From Platycnemis pennipes (Eukaryota > Arthropoda > Insecta > Odonata > Platycnemididae): a stretch of DNA of 64,000 nucleotides. A program made the translations under genes and the position numbers. The notes beneath the pieces were generated by a model, which did not search any database, was not told the DNA's origin, and saw only the letters and a program-made list of their open reading frames with translations. The stretch lies in assembly GCA_933228895.1 (NCBI GenBank), contig OW121848.1, forward strand, positions 138,340,615-138,404,614. The letters run 5' to 3'. Shown here piece by piece: positions 1 through 13,500 of the stretch (within the stretch, counting starts at the first letter, position 1; each line of letters begins with the position of its first letter).

Positions 1-139
1 GATACTGTATCGATACAATATTGATAACTTTATGCATTACCACAACATTCATCCAATTTCCATGAAGCTTTGGTTAGTTGTTTTGTTCACTCCATGAAGG
101 TTTGTACAATATCGAGAATACAATATCGACACTGGAGAC

Positions 140-520
140 GGGATGTGCATCCCATTGAACTTGCAATTCATTGAAACACTCACGTGCAACATATTCTAAT
201 CATCCGGCATGGGACAAATATTTCAGAAATGCCAACTTATTGCTTGGGATGAATGCACAATGGTGCACAAAGCATCGCTCGAGGCTCTGGATCGATCATT
301 GCAAGATTTCCGTTGAATCCTGAGACCATTTGAGAACGCATTAATATTGCTTGCACGACATTTCAGGCAAACATTACCTGTAATTCCTCGATTGACACTA
401 GCGGATGAAATAAATGCTTGCCTGAAATATTCTACTTTGTGACGACATGTAAAGACATTAAAATTATGTACAAATATGCGTGTCCAGCTGCAAAACAATC
501 GATCAGCTGAGATATATTGT
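140..520 (+). pseudogene. Helitron PIF1-like helicase fragment, decayed
   Basis: The plus strand carries a fragment of the PIF1-family helicase found in Helitron RepHel proteins, with several in-frame stops (for example within LQDF-R-stop near 315). Motif II is seen as IAWDECTMVHKASLEALDRS and motif III as HFRQTLPVIPR. It is followed by ADEINACLK and TNMRVQLQNNRSAEIY. The upstream part near 140-225 fits the RRDVHPIEL segment that precedes motif II in such proteins. The Gly-Asp normally in front of FRQTLPVI appears changed to Arg-His. No Rep domain or Helitron end is visible before position 140. A host Pif1 gene is unlikely given the stops and the Helitron-like sequence. Confidence 0.82.
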
Positions 521-599
521 ATACCCATAAGAATTGTGAAATTAAACATACTAAAAACGTGCGCTTTCCATTTAACCAGATTGAGCCACAGCAACGCGT

Positions 600-3500
600 G
601 GCCGGGTCAGCTTGTTACCACATAAAAACTAAAATACTATAATACCAATCCCATATAATAATTATTTCTGTAAATTAATGCTAGGGATAAAATTAAAACA
701 AAATGAGTTTTTTTTAAGATAGTCAAATTTCTGATAAGATACATTAAAAATGGAATAATTAAGTTTTTAACCTTGTTAAAAACCAAAATATCTCAACTGC
801 TTACATGTAAGCAGAGCATTAATTTTTAACAATGTATATATGTATAACATATTACAAAGATGAACCCATAATTTATTTCGGAATTCAATGGGTGGTGATA
901 GATACACATTTGATAACTTACACATTATGTTACAGAAAAATTATTTGTACAACACTTTAGACAAAAAGCAAGCCCAAAGACATTGGCAAAAATGTATCCA
1001 TTTTCTTACAGCAATGCTTAATTCTAACAGCACTCATGTGAAGTTAAATGGATCACGTAGCCACAATTATAGTAAATAATTCTTTGGCAAGAAAATAAGG
1101 AATTGATAACAGTGAAAATTAAGGTAACCTTAATGGTGATGCACCTCAAGATTAGGATAAATAGCAGCTCAATATGATTCACTGGCACATACAGAAATAA
1201 ACAAGGACCTTCTTTTTGTTAATACTGTACAAAAATTGATAATGGTCCTGAGCTCATCAAATGGTCAAAATTATTAGCACAGCATAATATCCATCATAAC
1301 TGATGCCATTTTTAAGTCTTCAAAGAAATAAAGCCACATTCTCCTTTAAGAAAAAGTGGTGTTTGATAGCCATATCATTTTAGTTCTTCTCACTCACTTA
1401 TTATCACAGGAGCACTTCCTTGGGCTTAAAAGAGAAATTTTCTTGCCATTGGTATTTTTCACAGCGTGCCAAAAACAAGGAAAAATTTAATTCACCAGAT
1501 GAATAATAAGTGGCAATAACAGTATGGCAATATACATGATACTTCCCATCATCAATATCAACAAGTTTTTTGTGCGCTAAATCACAATATGCCTCTTCCT
1601 CATAATATCATAGGTTTCCTCATTGTCTGTGATAGCAGAAGGAAACATACCTATCTGACCCTCTCTAAATGTGGGTCGTTTGTTTATGTAAGTTAAGGCC
1701 CTGAGCTGGTTAGCAGAGATGAGCAATAATTAATTGACTGTAGTCATTTAGGAAAGGAAAGACCTCTTAGAGGGATCAATTTCCTCAAGTTCCCTCAGTC
1801 ACTTGTACACAGCACCAGGCCCAAACCCTGCAACACCAAATCTCCATTCGACAGGAGTACACCAATGCTAATGAAATATCCCTTTCATACGCACTTCCCC
1901 ATCCAAAGTCTCAGTTAGGTCGAGCAGGTATGTTGGGCCTGTCAGGAATTCTGGGAGGTATTGAGGGAACAGGTCTCCTAGAAACAAAAAGCAAAGAAAA
2001 ATAAAGAATAAAATCATAATGGCTGATAAGAGGTAAAAATAATGCCAATCATGTAGGGTAAAAACAATGCATAATAACATAAATGGTCCATGTTATGAAC
2101 GAAAATGCAGCCAGGGATAAAGTGGGTGAATATCAGGAATAAAGTCAAGCAAGCGAAAATCTGGGTGCATCAATAATAAGAAGAACTGTTGGCAAGACAT
2201 TTATTCATTTGAAATATATATACTTTTCAACAGCTTTTCAATGTATTTTTTTCAACAATTCTATACATACCAATGTACATTTCCAACAAAATTGTGCAAC
2301 TGATATATATATTTAATCAAAAAAGGAACAACATTTTTGGGTAGTTGTAACCTTTAATGCCATATCTACACATGAATATAAATACATATGAAATGTTCAT
2401 CATTTGAGCTTGTGTGCTTCATTTGGCTGATAGTTATGTTGAAAGCCAATGAAATCAAGTGACAAACATGCAGAATCTCAAAAATATTGCCCCTTATTTG
2501 AAATGTTATCTTACAATATCCTTCATTTAAACTTCATTATTTGTCCCCGCTTATCACACATTATACATAAAACAAAGATGTAACAATGGTAAAAAAATGC
2601 CAACAGCTTAAAGAAAGAATGACAGGATTTTGAGATCAAACAATGATATGCTAGAAGCAGTACATTTGGAAATAACAAAAACTGAAATTTTAGGAATGAC
2701 TTCAGTTCATGGAAAATTAATGACAAAATGTAGTCACAGAGAGATTATTTCACATTATCTTATGCAAAATATACATGCCTGTTTCCTGGTTTAGTTTGAT
2801 TTTCAAGAGATAACTAAATTATTAAAATGATTATATAATGATATTTCTACTAAGTTTCATAAAGAACTCTATGAATGAACACTCAGGAATTAATACATTA
2901 GTCTTTGCAGTTTTAATATGAGCACTACTCCACCTATTTGTTTATATGTACTTATATATTTTATGTCAATATTTACATTAATCAGTGAGCACTAACAGTT
3001 ACTACTTTACACACATGTGATTTCAAGGAGCGTTATGTACATCCTTCAGTTCTACAATGCCTCAATGATTTTAATTGACTTCATAATGCCTATTAATATA
3101 TACACCTATTATAGTGGTTCTCTATGAAACCAATTTCTTAGGCAGGAGCATTCTCAGAGTGCTCATTCTACGATGAATGGGTGGCAATAACATATTGGTA
3201 TCCTGTAGGAATCTTGCTATAATTACTTGTCACATTTCCAGATAAATTGAAATCTCACAATCATCATTCTACTAGCCAAGTTTTCTGCCACATTATTATT
3301 TTCAAGTCTCAAACCACAACATTTAAGAACGTTTGTATATACCAGCATAAGGCTTTCTTATGACAATGTCAACCTCTTTTTATGAAAAGGCTAACAATTC
3401 AAACAACAAGAATATAAATGTTCGTTGGAACCTAATCCTATTAGAACTTAGAACATCCCTCCCAACTATCATTACAAAGCACATACCAAAACTAAAGAAC

Positions 3501-4459
3501 ATGGACAGGAATCTGTACAAGAATCATTTAATGGCCTTATTATGATTCAGTTGGTCACATTAAGAGGAATTTCTATACATCCATTTACAAGATATTAACA
3601 TGTACACACCTAAATATGCTATTTTTTTTAAAGACTGAGATACATACTGCATGACAGCATGTAGTAAATGATTAAATCCAGAGAGACTAAGCCACATATG
3701 GAATGAGATTTAGGAATGAGACAATCATCAATTGGAGCAAAACAGCATTTTTCTCCAATATTTTACCTTAAATGCACAATGAATATAACCCCGTACATTA
3801 GAGTACTCTTGATACTTTCAAGTTACTTTCTGATCAAGGGACTGAGTCCAAAATATTCCTACACAATTAAATAACAACTTTTAAAGAGCCTTGCAATAGT
3901 GACTATTGAAGTATGACAATCTAGAGGCTCCATATACACTGTCTTAAGTTGATCGTCTTTGTCCCTTGTCACATGCTATAACCATGGACAGTAAGCTTCA
4001 AAGACAAAAACGAGGAGTGCAACAATGGTGGGATATCTTTTATTCCCAACAAACACATAAGGTATGGTGCAAACACACGACACGCACTCACACAATGATG
4101 CTTCCTAAATAAGGCTTTAGCCACAGCAGACACTGACGACTAGAACTCTCACATGAGAGAGTCCTCAAAAAGCCAAAATTGTGAGACAGCAACTCATTGC
4201 AAGAAACAACAACAACCTCCAATCCTCACCCATTACCACCCATTAACAGTTGATGAAAGTCATAATCAAAGTATTGTTAAGACCTTCAAAATTTCATTGG
4301 GCCAAAGTTCCTATACCTGAGGAATGTTTTATTGAAGATGAACAAAATATTTTTTTTACAAAACTAAAGTCCATGGCCTTCAAGTGGATGGGGTATAAGC
4401 AAAGCACACTATTGCTTAGTTCAGTCAACATGTTGATGTGGGACCACACTGATTCTCTT
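600..4459. other. 3' flank and 3' UTR of dynamin, AT-rich
   Basis: The right part (about 4020-4459) is probably dynamin 3' UTR. The rest is AT-rich sequence with no coding frame, tRNA or transposon end that I recognise. Confidence 0.5.
4039..4044 (-). promoter_or_regulatory. Possible poly(A) signal of the dynamin gene
   Basis: The plus strand reads TTTATT, so the minus strand has AATAAA about 420 bases after the stop codon. It would give a 3' UTR of roughly 440 bases. Other AATAAA hexamers occur further left in this AT-rich sequence, so the true end is uncertain. Confidence 0.3.
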
Positions 4460-4595
4460 TTACTTTTTGCCTCGGAATTGATCCATGAGCTCGTTCACAG
4501 CAGCCTGAGTCACGGCCTGTCCAACAGCCTGCTGGACCCTCTGTGGGATGGCTGGCATCCCGATGCCACCAATACCGCCAGAGCCCCCGCGGGTG
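4460..4595 (-). CDS. shi: Dynamin terminal coding exon
   Basis: The coding part of the last exon completes Ser and then reads [19 protein letters not shown], followed by [20 protein letters not shown] and FRGKK before TAA at 4460-4462. The acceptor is CATTTGTGAAG before CACCCGC, with a moderate pyrimidine tract. The frame from the previous exon is kept. The ending resembles the QAVGQAAINEL-type tail I recall from long Drosophila shibire isoforms. It is separated from the previous exon by a 13.9-kb intron. Confidence 0.85.
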
Positions 4596-7500
4596 CTTCA
4601 CAAATGGGGCAAAGAGATTGTTATGGCAAAGTGACCAATGAAAACTAAAAAATTCTATGGACACACAATTATCTCATGCTTAGAGATACTTCAATAACAG
4701 GACCATGGGAGCCGAGGAAACTAAAAGTTGGTATTTGAAGGCATGTATTTTGGGCTTTAATTGAAATCAGTGTTGACTCACATGCATACGCTGACCTAAT
4801 TAAGATACTTTTTATCTCATTAGGAATGTTTCCCAAAGTCAATCCATTTCATGATCAGTGAGTATAATGTAGTACAACTGACTGTATAAGCTTGCACTCA
4901 GTTTTCATTTACAAAATGACCCAGCCATATTATAGATGTAACTCAGTTTTCATTTACAAAATGACCTAGCCATATTATAGATGTAACAAGATAAAACCTC
5001 AGCATGATGACAACAAACTTAATATTCACAACACAAACACCATTTTTAATGATCACTCGTACTCTAGGAAAACAAACATTCACCTGAAAATGTCTTAAAG
5101 GAAATACTTGCTGAGGATATGAAAAATGTTATGTATAGTCACCATGATTGAATAATTTTGAATTGATTCTTGTTTAATGCACTTTGAGAAGAAAGCATAA
5201 GTGCTAAATTTTGTACGAAATGTAAAATTGAGTCATTCATCATCACACACATCAAACAATCCTCAGATAGCTAATGAACTAAAAATTTAAGTAAATGGAA
5301 AAAATTAATAATAAAAAAAATGTATATCTGGATGTAAACGATGCACAGCTAACCCACAGTTGAGTGATTTCAGAAACGCAAGTGTGGACCCTCAATTAGT
5401 ACTTTCCAATTTTAACATTTTGCCATTGGAGTTAAACTGTCATTCTATTAAGTCGACCTTTTCCTCGAAGTTGATTTAAAATTACCTCATATGCAGAATA
5501 AAAAAAATGTGTGCAAGGAAACATTTTTCCAAATGCATCAATTTTTCCTTAATATGCAGTGAAAATGATGGCAAATTAATAATCTTCTGCCATTATTGCA
5601 GTCATAGCTATGAGATTAATATTATTTATCAAATGATTTCTTGCAAAAAATCAGATAAATTTTAATACTTTTTAAATCTATGAATGAATGGAGCAATTTT
5701 GGCATATAAGCATATGACATTCCTATAAACAACTTGGTATTCCTTCACAGCTCATTTAAACGAAAAGTATAAGGAATGGTTTCAACGCAACTCTTCTCAT
5801 TTTTACATCCTGAACATGGAATTTCTTTTTCCCTGATTTCAAACAATAGGCATTCTATAGAGCCTCATATCTCAGATAATAGAACTTAGTGCAGTTGATA
5901 CATCACACTTGTACATTTATTATACATGTCGTAATATAATGAAAACAAAAGTTAAATTGAAAGCATCAAGGGCTTAAAAAAAATAATTAGCAAAATACTA
6001 GTTCATGATTCTTGATTTAAGTCTTCAAGGATTCGTGAACTCACTACTTCCATGCTAAAAATGATAGTAATTTTTTAAATAATCATCAGCTACCAGCAAA
6101 ATTCTATGCTCGAGAGAAATTTCACAATAACTTTGGATGAGCTACAGATTCTTGTTGCTCTTCAGCTGTATTGTTTTCAAAGTATACTAAAGATTTTACA
6201 CTAACTACTACACACTGGGAATAAGGCAAATATATTATTAATATTAATAATTTAAAAAAATAATAAAATTACTTTATACGTGAAAAATAATGAAGGCTCA
6301 AAGTTGATAGTTTTGTGCCTGACAAAGAAATACAATAATGATTCATGCATTATTTTAAGAAAATGCGCCAGACTTTAATGCACACTTTTAAGTTTCCAGA
6401 ACAGGCCACAGAGATATATTGGTCCGAAGAAAAAAGACATATCAAGGCCAAAGGTACTGTAAATCCATTCCTCAGAGTAAGTTTAAAATTATGTCAATGT
6501 CATACATGGTAGTTACACTATTTGCAATTTAGAGCATGCTTAACATACTGTTAACAGCAATAAGCATTTATGTTTTTTTCTCTCAGTCAAGATAATCTTT
6601 CACAAAATCCATTGTTTAGAAACTATTTTTCACACTATCAATAGCAAAACAGTGTGATGGTAAAAATATTTTTTTTTCAAAATCCTTCACAATAATCTCA
6701 GGCATGAGCTCAGATTAAATGCAGCTATTTTCTCAGGAAATGTCCCTCACTTGCTCGTTATATGTAAGGCCACTATTTTAGTGTCAATCCTACTTCCCTT
6801 GAGCTCTTGGAAAGCAGCATTTATAAGGCACCCAGCACTTTAAGAGGGGCCCAAAAAATTACAGAATAATAAAGAGAACCTACCACATAAATGAAATTAA
6901 AATTAATGAAATGTAACTCATCTGAGCAACTGCAAACTTTATGATATCATATTAGAGAAATGTTAAATTGAAGACTTAATCTTATAAATATTTAACACTC
7001 AAATCTATTCCCATATAGATAAATACCACAGTTCCCCCATAAAGTGTAATGGAAGACATACAAGGGTTCGTTATTTGCTACACCAGTCAGAGCTGAACTA
7101 GCATAACATATCTAGGGTAATCTTAAAAATAAACATCATGGAGTATATTGAATATAGATGCTGAACCTTAAGCCTCTAAAAGTTATATAAAATCATTACT
7201 TTTCCCAGACCACAATTTTCCCACCAGGAGGAAAAAAAGCTAATCATATTATTCATTTTAATTGTAAATATACAAACAGCCTAAATACTATGGTGGCAGT
7301 GGGTGAGATTTGTTGGTGTATCACTAAATAGAAACATAAGGTGCACCTTGGTGAGTCAGATGAAGCATTTATGACAAAACAACAAGCTTTAGGCAACTGC
7401 ATAATTTTAGACATCACTTATCCAGGAATCTGAGCATAAAATATCTGAACAAAGAATGCCCAATCACATTGCTTCACGTTTCAATCAGGTACTTGTGGAC

Positions 7501-10500
7501 CATTTTTGCCAAGCTTATCTCAGCAGTGTCAAAAGTATTAGAAATATGCAACCAACAACATGAATATCAAGTCCACACAGAAGAAGAAACGTGCTTAACT
7601 ACAATTATTCTCAAAAGATGAATGCTTAAACTCCTGTCAGTGCAGACAAAAATGAAACATACAGTGAAATCTGAGAAGTTTTCAAAAGACCTTGCTGGGA
7701 CTCAAACTGAACTACAAATGGATATTTTTAACAGTGCTTTGATGCCACATGCTGCACTGCAAATGCGTAACTTTAGAAACCAGCTCATATAATTTCAAGC
7801 ATATTATGGCAATACTTCGTTGTTTACATATGATTTATATTTTTGATCAACATCAGAAACTTCAGCTCCAAATGGGTTTTCTGTCTTATGGGTAAGAATC
7901 ATGTTTAGATGGTCATTTAACAGAATTCTGCCGTTCCATGCACATAGCGAAGACAATCAACTTATTCACATCAGCATAAATGATTATGCATTGTATCAAA
8001 AGATAGGATTGATCACAGAGTGAAAAGCCAGGTGAAAATGAATAATAACTAATTTGCTAATGGAAACACACCAGGCTATGATGAGTCTAGCGGGATATAT
8101 TATACTCACTAAAATCTCCCAAATTGTACAAATTAAACAAAATTAGTTAATCAAATAGACAGAAAAAGGTCACATAGATCAGCTTTTGCTCTCCCTGATA
8201 AAATGAACATCAAATTAAAGTTGACAATCACAAGTTCAATATCACCAAAATATTTTGGTCCCCACAAAAATGTTTTAAAGGATTTCACTGTATGTTAGAA
8301 TCTAGGGTGCAGGACAAATGCTAGGTTTCCATCTCCTAAGCTACCATATAAACACCCATTAAGAACAATTACTTCTAAATAAAAACCACTCGAGTATTAA
8401 ACACACAATACACATCAGCCCAATAGCTGACCAAAGATTCCTGATGAGGCTTACTTAGTATTGTTTGATTATAAAACAATTTATGTACAGTCAGATCCAT
8501 CAAAATTAAAATTCATGATAGGTCATTTACGCACTTAACTTTAGAATATAAATTTTCCAAAATAACTGACAAATGGGTTATTTCATCATCAATCACATCC
8601 CATCTTGAAATGAATATATTTAATGTATCACTTCTCATTATACTATTCACAAAGCTTGGGTTGTATAAAAGTCTTCAACTGGACCATAAATACATACTTT
8701 TTTTGAGATGACTGACCAGAGGGAACTCGGTAAGCTCAGAGCTAACTCAGAAAGTAGCTCTGAATGAAGAATAAAAATAGCCAAGAAAACATGTAGGTTC
8801 AACCTGCCAAAGTACACAAGAATTGTTTTGTGCATTCACATATGTTTTACAAAGATCAAACTGGCATTCCTACAAAAATCAATGTCTTGCTCCTTAGCTT
8901 CAAAATGCATTCTCTAGGCAAGGTGACGTTGACTTCCACCCTACACAGCACTTGCCCAGTTGTTACAAAATTAAGCAAGGGAAAGACAGAAAGAGAAAGA
9001 AATAACAGAGGCTAGGTAGTAACAAAAGGATGATGGAATGAAGGGTAACTCATAGGCAACTTGGGCAAGCTGCCTACTGCCTGCCTGAGCGCCTGCAAAA
9101 GATAAAACAAAAATGTCCTCTTACACAAGAACCACATGGCACCACGAAAAGGAGATAAAAATCCTAGAGTATTTGTGTTGATCTGGCAAATATAAGCCAA
9201 CACTATAGTGGACTCTAAGCGTTTGGATTTCCTCCTTTAATTTTGTCACACGGAATTTTGGTAAATGTCTATTTAAACATCTAGAATTACCTATCATTTT
9301 GCTTACTATCCAATCACACAAAATAATTACTTCTCAATTAACTATTGAGTAAGAGGAAACTTTAAACAATATCAATATGTTAGCATCTGAAAGCTCCATT
9401 AAAGTTTGTTCTGTTACATAAGACAATGACATACCCTTTTTTCCCCATAGGTCTGTTCATTTCTGGCAAAGAAAACACAATCTTAAAGAACTTCTAATCT
9501 TACTTTCAAATACTTTATGATTAATTATGTGCTACTGAAATAATGCAGATTAAGTGCTGCAATTCAACTTTGGCCAAAAACTGTTTCAGGTGAGCCTTAG
9601 ATAAACAACATTTCAGGGATAATTATTAGTGCTTCACCGACACAAAAATATCAATATCACTATGATATAAAAATTAAATATTCTCCATAAATATTTACCA
9701 GATGAAATGAATGCCTACTCAGTATTTCATATGGTGAAGTATTGTAAAATTTATGGCTATCTTCCAAAATAATAATGATTGATGATACTTCTCTAAAAAG
9801 TGACCTTTATGGGGAATTATGATACAGAATTAAGCCACATGATTAATTCAACCGAGAGACAAAATTTTTTCTCGACCAGCTACCACTGAGCACACACTAA
9901 GTGTAAACGGCTGTAAACACACACATTTCATGGACATAAGCCAAAATGATCAAGACACCATCCCATGCAAATTTTCTCAGAGATTTGACCATGAAGTTTG
10001 AATGGTGAGATAATATTTAAAAAGGGATTAAATTTTGATAAGATAAACAGCTTTATCAACTATAAGGGAAATTTGTATTACAACATTGAACAAAGTATGT
10101 AGACTAACGGAACCATTCACTGAAATTCCTAATCCTGCAGCTATGTAGTACTTATCAGAGAGCGCACATTGCATATAACACTAAGCATCAAGTATTACTT
10201 CATCAGTTCTAGGTATTCATAATGTACATTGCCTCTATTGGACAAAATGTTCATTGGCAGTCCAGTTTGCAACTTCAAGAATGTCAGCAAAACTTATGAC
10301 TGAGAGAGTCAACAAATTCACGGAATACCATGAAGAAATGACAAGATCTATGAACCAGTGCATGGAAAACCTAAGTATAAACATATCATGTTGGCAATAA
10401 ATATTTTTAAAAAATTTGAAACTAAAGATAACATTAACTGGACTGATGAATGCAGGTGCAAAAATCATCAAGAATTCACATAAAAGATGACAGGAGTCAT

Positions 10501-13500
10501 TGAAGGTATTTGCTTTTCACATTACTGTGGACTCTCGTTAGGACATTCCTTGATAGCACGTTTTCCCCATTTGCAAATCGCACCATTTTCATGCTCACTG
10601 CAAAAACATGCCTTTAACATAATTACTGAAAAATGTCTGTTACCTGCATTACACGTAAGACTAAATTACCTAAGTACATGCTGATATGCTCTGTATGAAT
10701 ATCACTTCTTCCATTTATGAGATGTATAGCCTTAACTTTGAGTCTTTTTGCATGGACTGTACATACAAAACGTGCTATTTGGACATTGAAAATTGGAGGG
10801 GTGGGCGGGGGCCTTCCGGAGCCACCCTGGCACTTAAAATACCCATTCTTTCCTAGCCTTTCCATTTTCCTTCTTGTAACGACCTTTCGAGTCCCATTTC
10901 ACTATTCCATCATCAGCTCTACCTCCCTGTTTCCTCCAGCAGCTCTCTAACAAGATTTCAATTCAAGCAGGAGCCTTTTGGAGCCCCCCTGGCATGCAGA
11001 CATTTTTAGATCCACTGTGCCAACCCACATTTAACCTGCCCGCCACTTGCAAATATGGGACAAGAGCACCGCGGTAGAGGTATGGAGGGGGGTTGCCAAT
11101 CCAACCTCTGTCCAGGCCCAATTTCGCTTAACTTCGGTGATCACACGGAAACCCGATATGTCAATGTGGCTAGGCCCTTGCCCCTGTTTGGACATTACCA
11201 CAATAATTAATGAGTGTGCATTAACATAAGACATCCTGAATATTTTATTAGGAGGGGTAACACAGTCAAGCCCACTTATATCAAACCCGTTTATAATGAA
11301 GTTCTGGTTATAACGAAGTGAAGGCTATTCCCCATCTTTGAAAGTTCCTCTTCTTCTGGGCAACCCCGGCACGTGCTGGTGGCTGATTGGAACCGCTTTG
11401 GGTGCTGAATGGAATGGGGAGGGTAAGGGATGCGGCGTCCTATGTTTACGGGTGGGTCTTCGACCCCTCCTCTCGCACTCTGACACCTCTTAGACTATCC
11501 CCTTCCCTTCTCTCCCCCACATTCCTCGAAGATCCACCCATAAGAAAAGGAAACTGCATCTCTGACCCTCCCCATTCCACTCAGCACCCGAAGCAGTTCC
11601 AATCAACCATCCGCAAGTGCCCCCAGGGTTGCCCAGAAGAAGAGGAACGTTCAATGACAAACAATAACCAAACAAGTCATAGAATGCTGCCAAAGACAAC
11701 AAAGGGTAGAGAAAACAAAGAAAGCAACTTTTTCACGATTTATAGAAAATGTTCAAAATTATGAAGTGCCGATTTTCCAGTCCTGTTGACTTCGTATTAT
11801 CGAGTCTACTGTAGGAAGCGCGTTGTTTTAGACATTTCTGGGAAGTTAACTTATGATGCCACAAATGCTGCCACACTTAAACACATGATGTCACACATGC
11901 TACAGTGTCTGTAGCATCATGTGTTTGGGAATTGGGACGGTCTGCAACCTTGACTTGTTTACTTTGAGAGCGGGCTGAGTGCACAGGGAACTCGGAATCC
12001 CCAAGAAGTAAACATATGCTTAGGTCATCTGCACTTTGGGATGGAGGGATAGGACTCAGACCACTCACACAAACTGTAGTCATGAGTGATATCGATATGA
12101 GACTCGGTAGTCAAAAAATGACACAAATTTTTCTGAATGGTATTGCCTCACATTGATCATTATTACTTGCAATGAGTGTAATACATTGTGATCTTGACTT
12201 AAAACTACTGCTAGGCAATTATCATAAATAGGTATATGAAAAAGGGAAACAATGCACATCTGAGATTAAGATTCATCACTTAATGTTCCACCAATTGATG
12301 GAGAGCATTTAATGTACGTAATTGAGAGACATTATTATAATTATAAAGTGGGTGAAAAATTTTGGATGAATTTCATGAACTTTTGGTTGATAAACAAAAT
12401 TGTACGAAAACCACAAGTACTTCAATGGAGTAGGTGCAAAACATGCAGAGAAAGCTTGGCACTGAAACCAAGGTCAAAACTACTAGGAAAATAATCATGA
12501 ATGGATTATCTGTCACTTTCCTTTATCCTTTTGGGCCTTCCCCACCATTGCCATGGATAATTGGCACTCTACTGTATTTGAGTATTCGTGGGTGGTATTT
12601 GTACATCTCTTCTTTCAGGTCTTACAATCCAATGACCAACTTTCTGTGCTTGTTATTCTGTTGACTGGCATCATTTTAAATTTCAATTGAAATAAAGCTA
12701 ATGATGTTTTCAACAATTTGAATAAAACAATTTTTACATATTTTTTTGATTTGCTATGAAATTTGTAAACTCTACTAACTTTGAAACAGATTTCTTGACT
12801 TAAACTTGAGTGGGACTTTTGTAGCTGTAATGTTGTTAGCATTAAGAGTAACAGAAGTACGGAAATAACAATTAAGGTATTACCTAACTTTTCAATTGAA
12901 ATAAAGCTAATGATGTTTTTCAACAATTTGAAGAAAACAATTTTTATTTATTTTTTTGATGATTTGCTATGAAATTTTTAAACTCTACTAACTTTGAAAC
13001 AGGTTTCTTGACTTAAACTTGAGTGGGACTGTTGTAGCTGTAATGTTGTTAGCATTAAGAGTAACAGAAGTATGGCAATAACAATTACAGGTATTACCTA
13101 ACTGCATTAAAATTAGTTTCCTGTTTTAGAAGACATATCTTCTCAAACTCAGGTGTCTTGACTCATTGCACAGACTGTAGATCCTTAAAGAGTTGTGAAT
13201 CAATTACGTGGAAATTGTTTACCATACCAATCTTCACTCGGTTAAGTCTGAGGTTAATGTTGCTGCCTTCCATCTTTTCTGAGAATTTATTATGCTTCCT
13301 TGACTTTAGCTTGTGGTTCGATTCAAAATTGACAGAACTTTTGGTATAACACTTCTGCTACCACTTACATATTAACAGTGAATGTTTATGTATTCAATAG
13401 ACCATAATTGGTAGTAAAATTATTCGATTCATCATCATCATCAGTCAACAATCCTAGGGTTGGTTTGATGCAGGTTTCCACTCGATTCTTCTATCGGCCA

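Noticed and set aside
223..594. 123-codon minus-strand open frame
   Set aside because: Antisense shadow of the Helitron helicase fragment on plus.
4250..4648. 132-codon plus-strand open frame
   Set aside because: It overlaps the dynamin last exon in antisense, and its second half is the mirror of that exon. No family resemblance.
11065..11178. Functional 5S rRNA gene
   Set aside because: Only the internal control words are well kept. The ends and stems are degenerate, there is no T-run terminator, and it runs into an unrelated tail.
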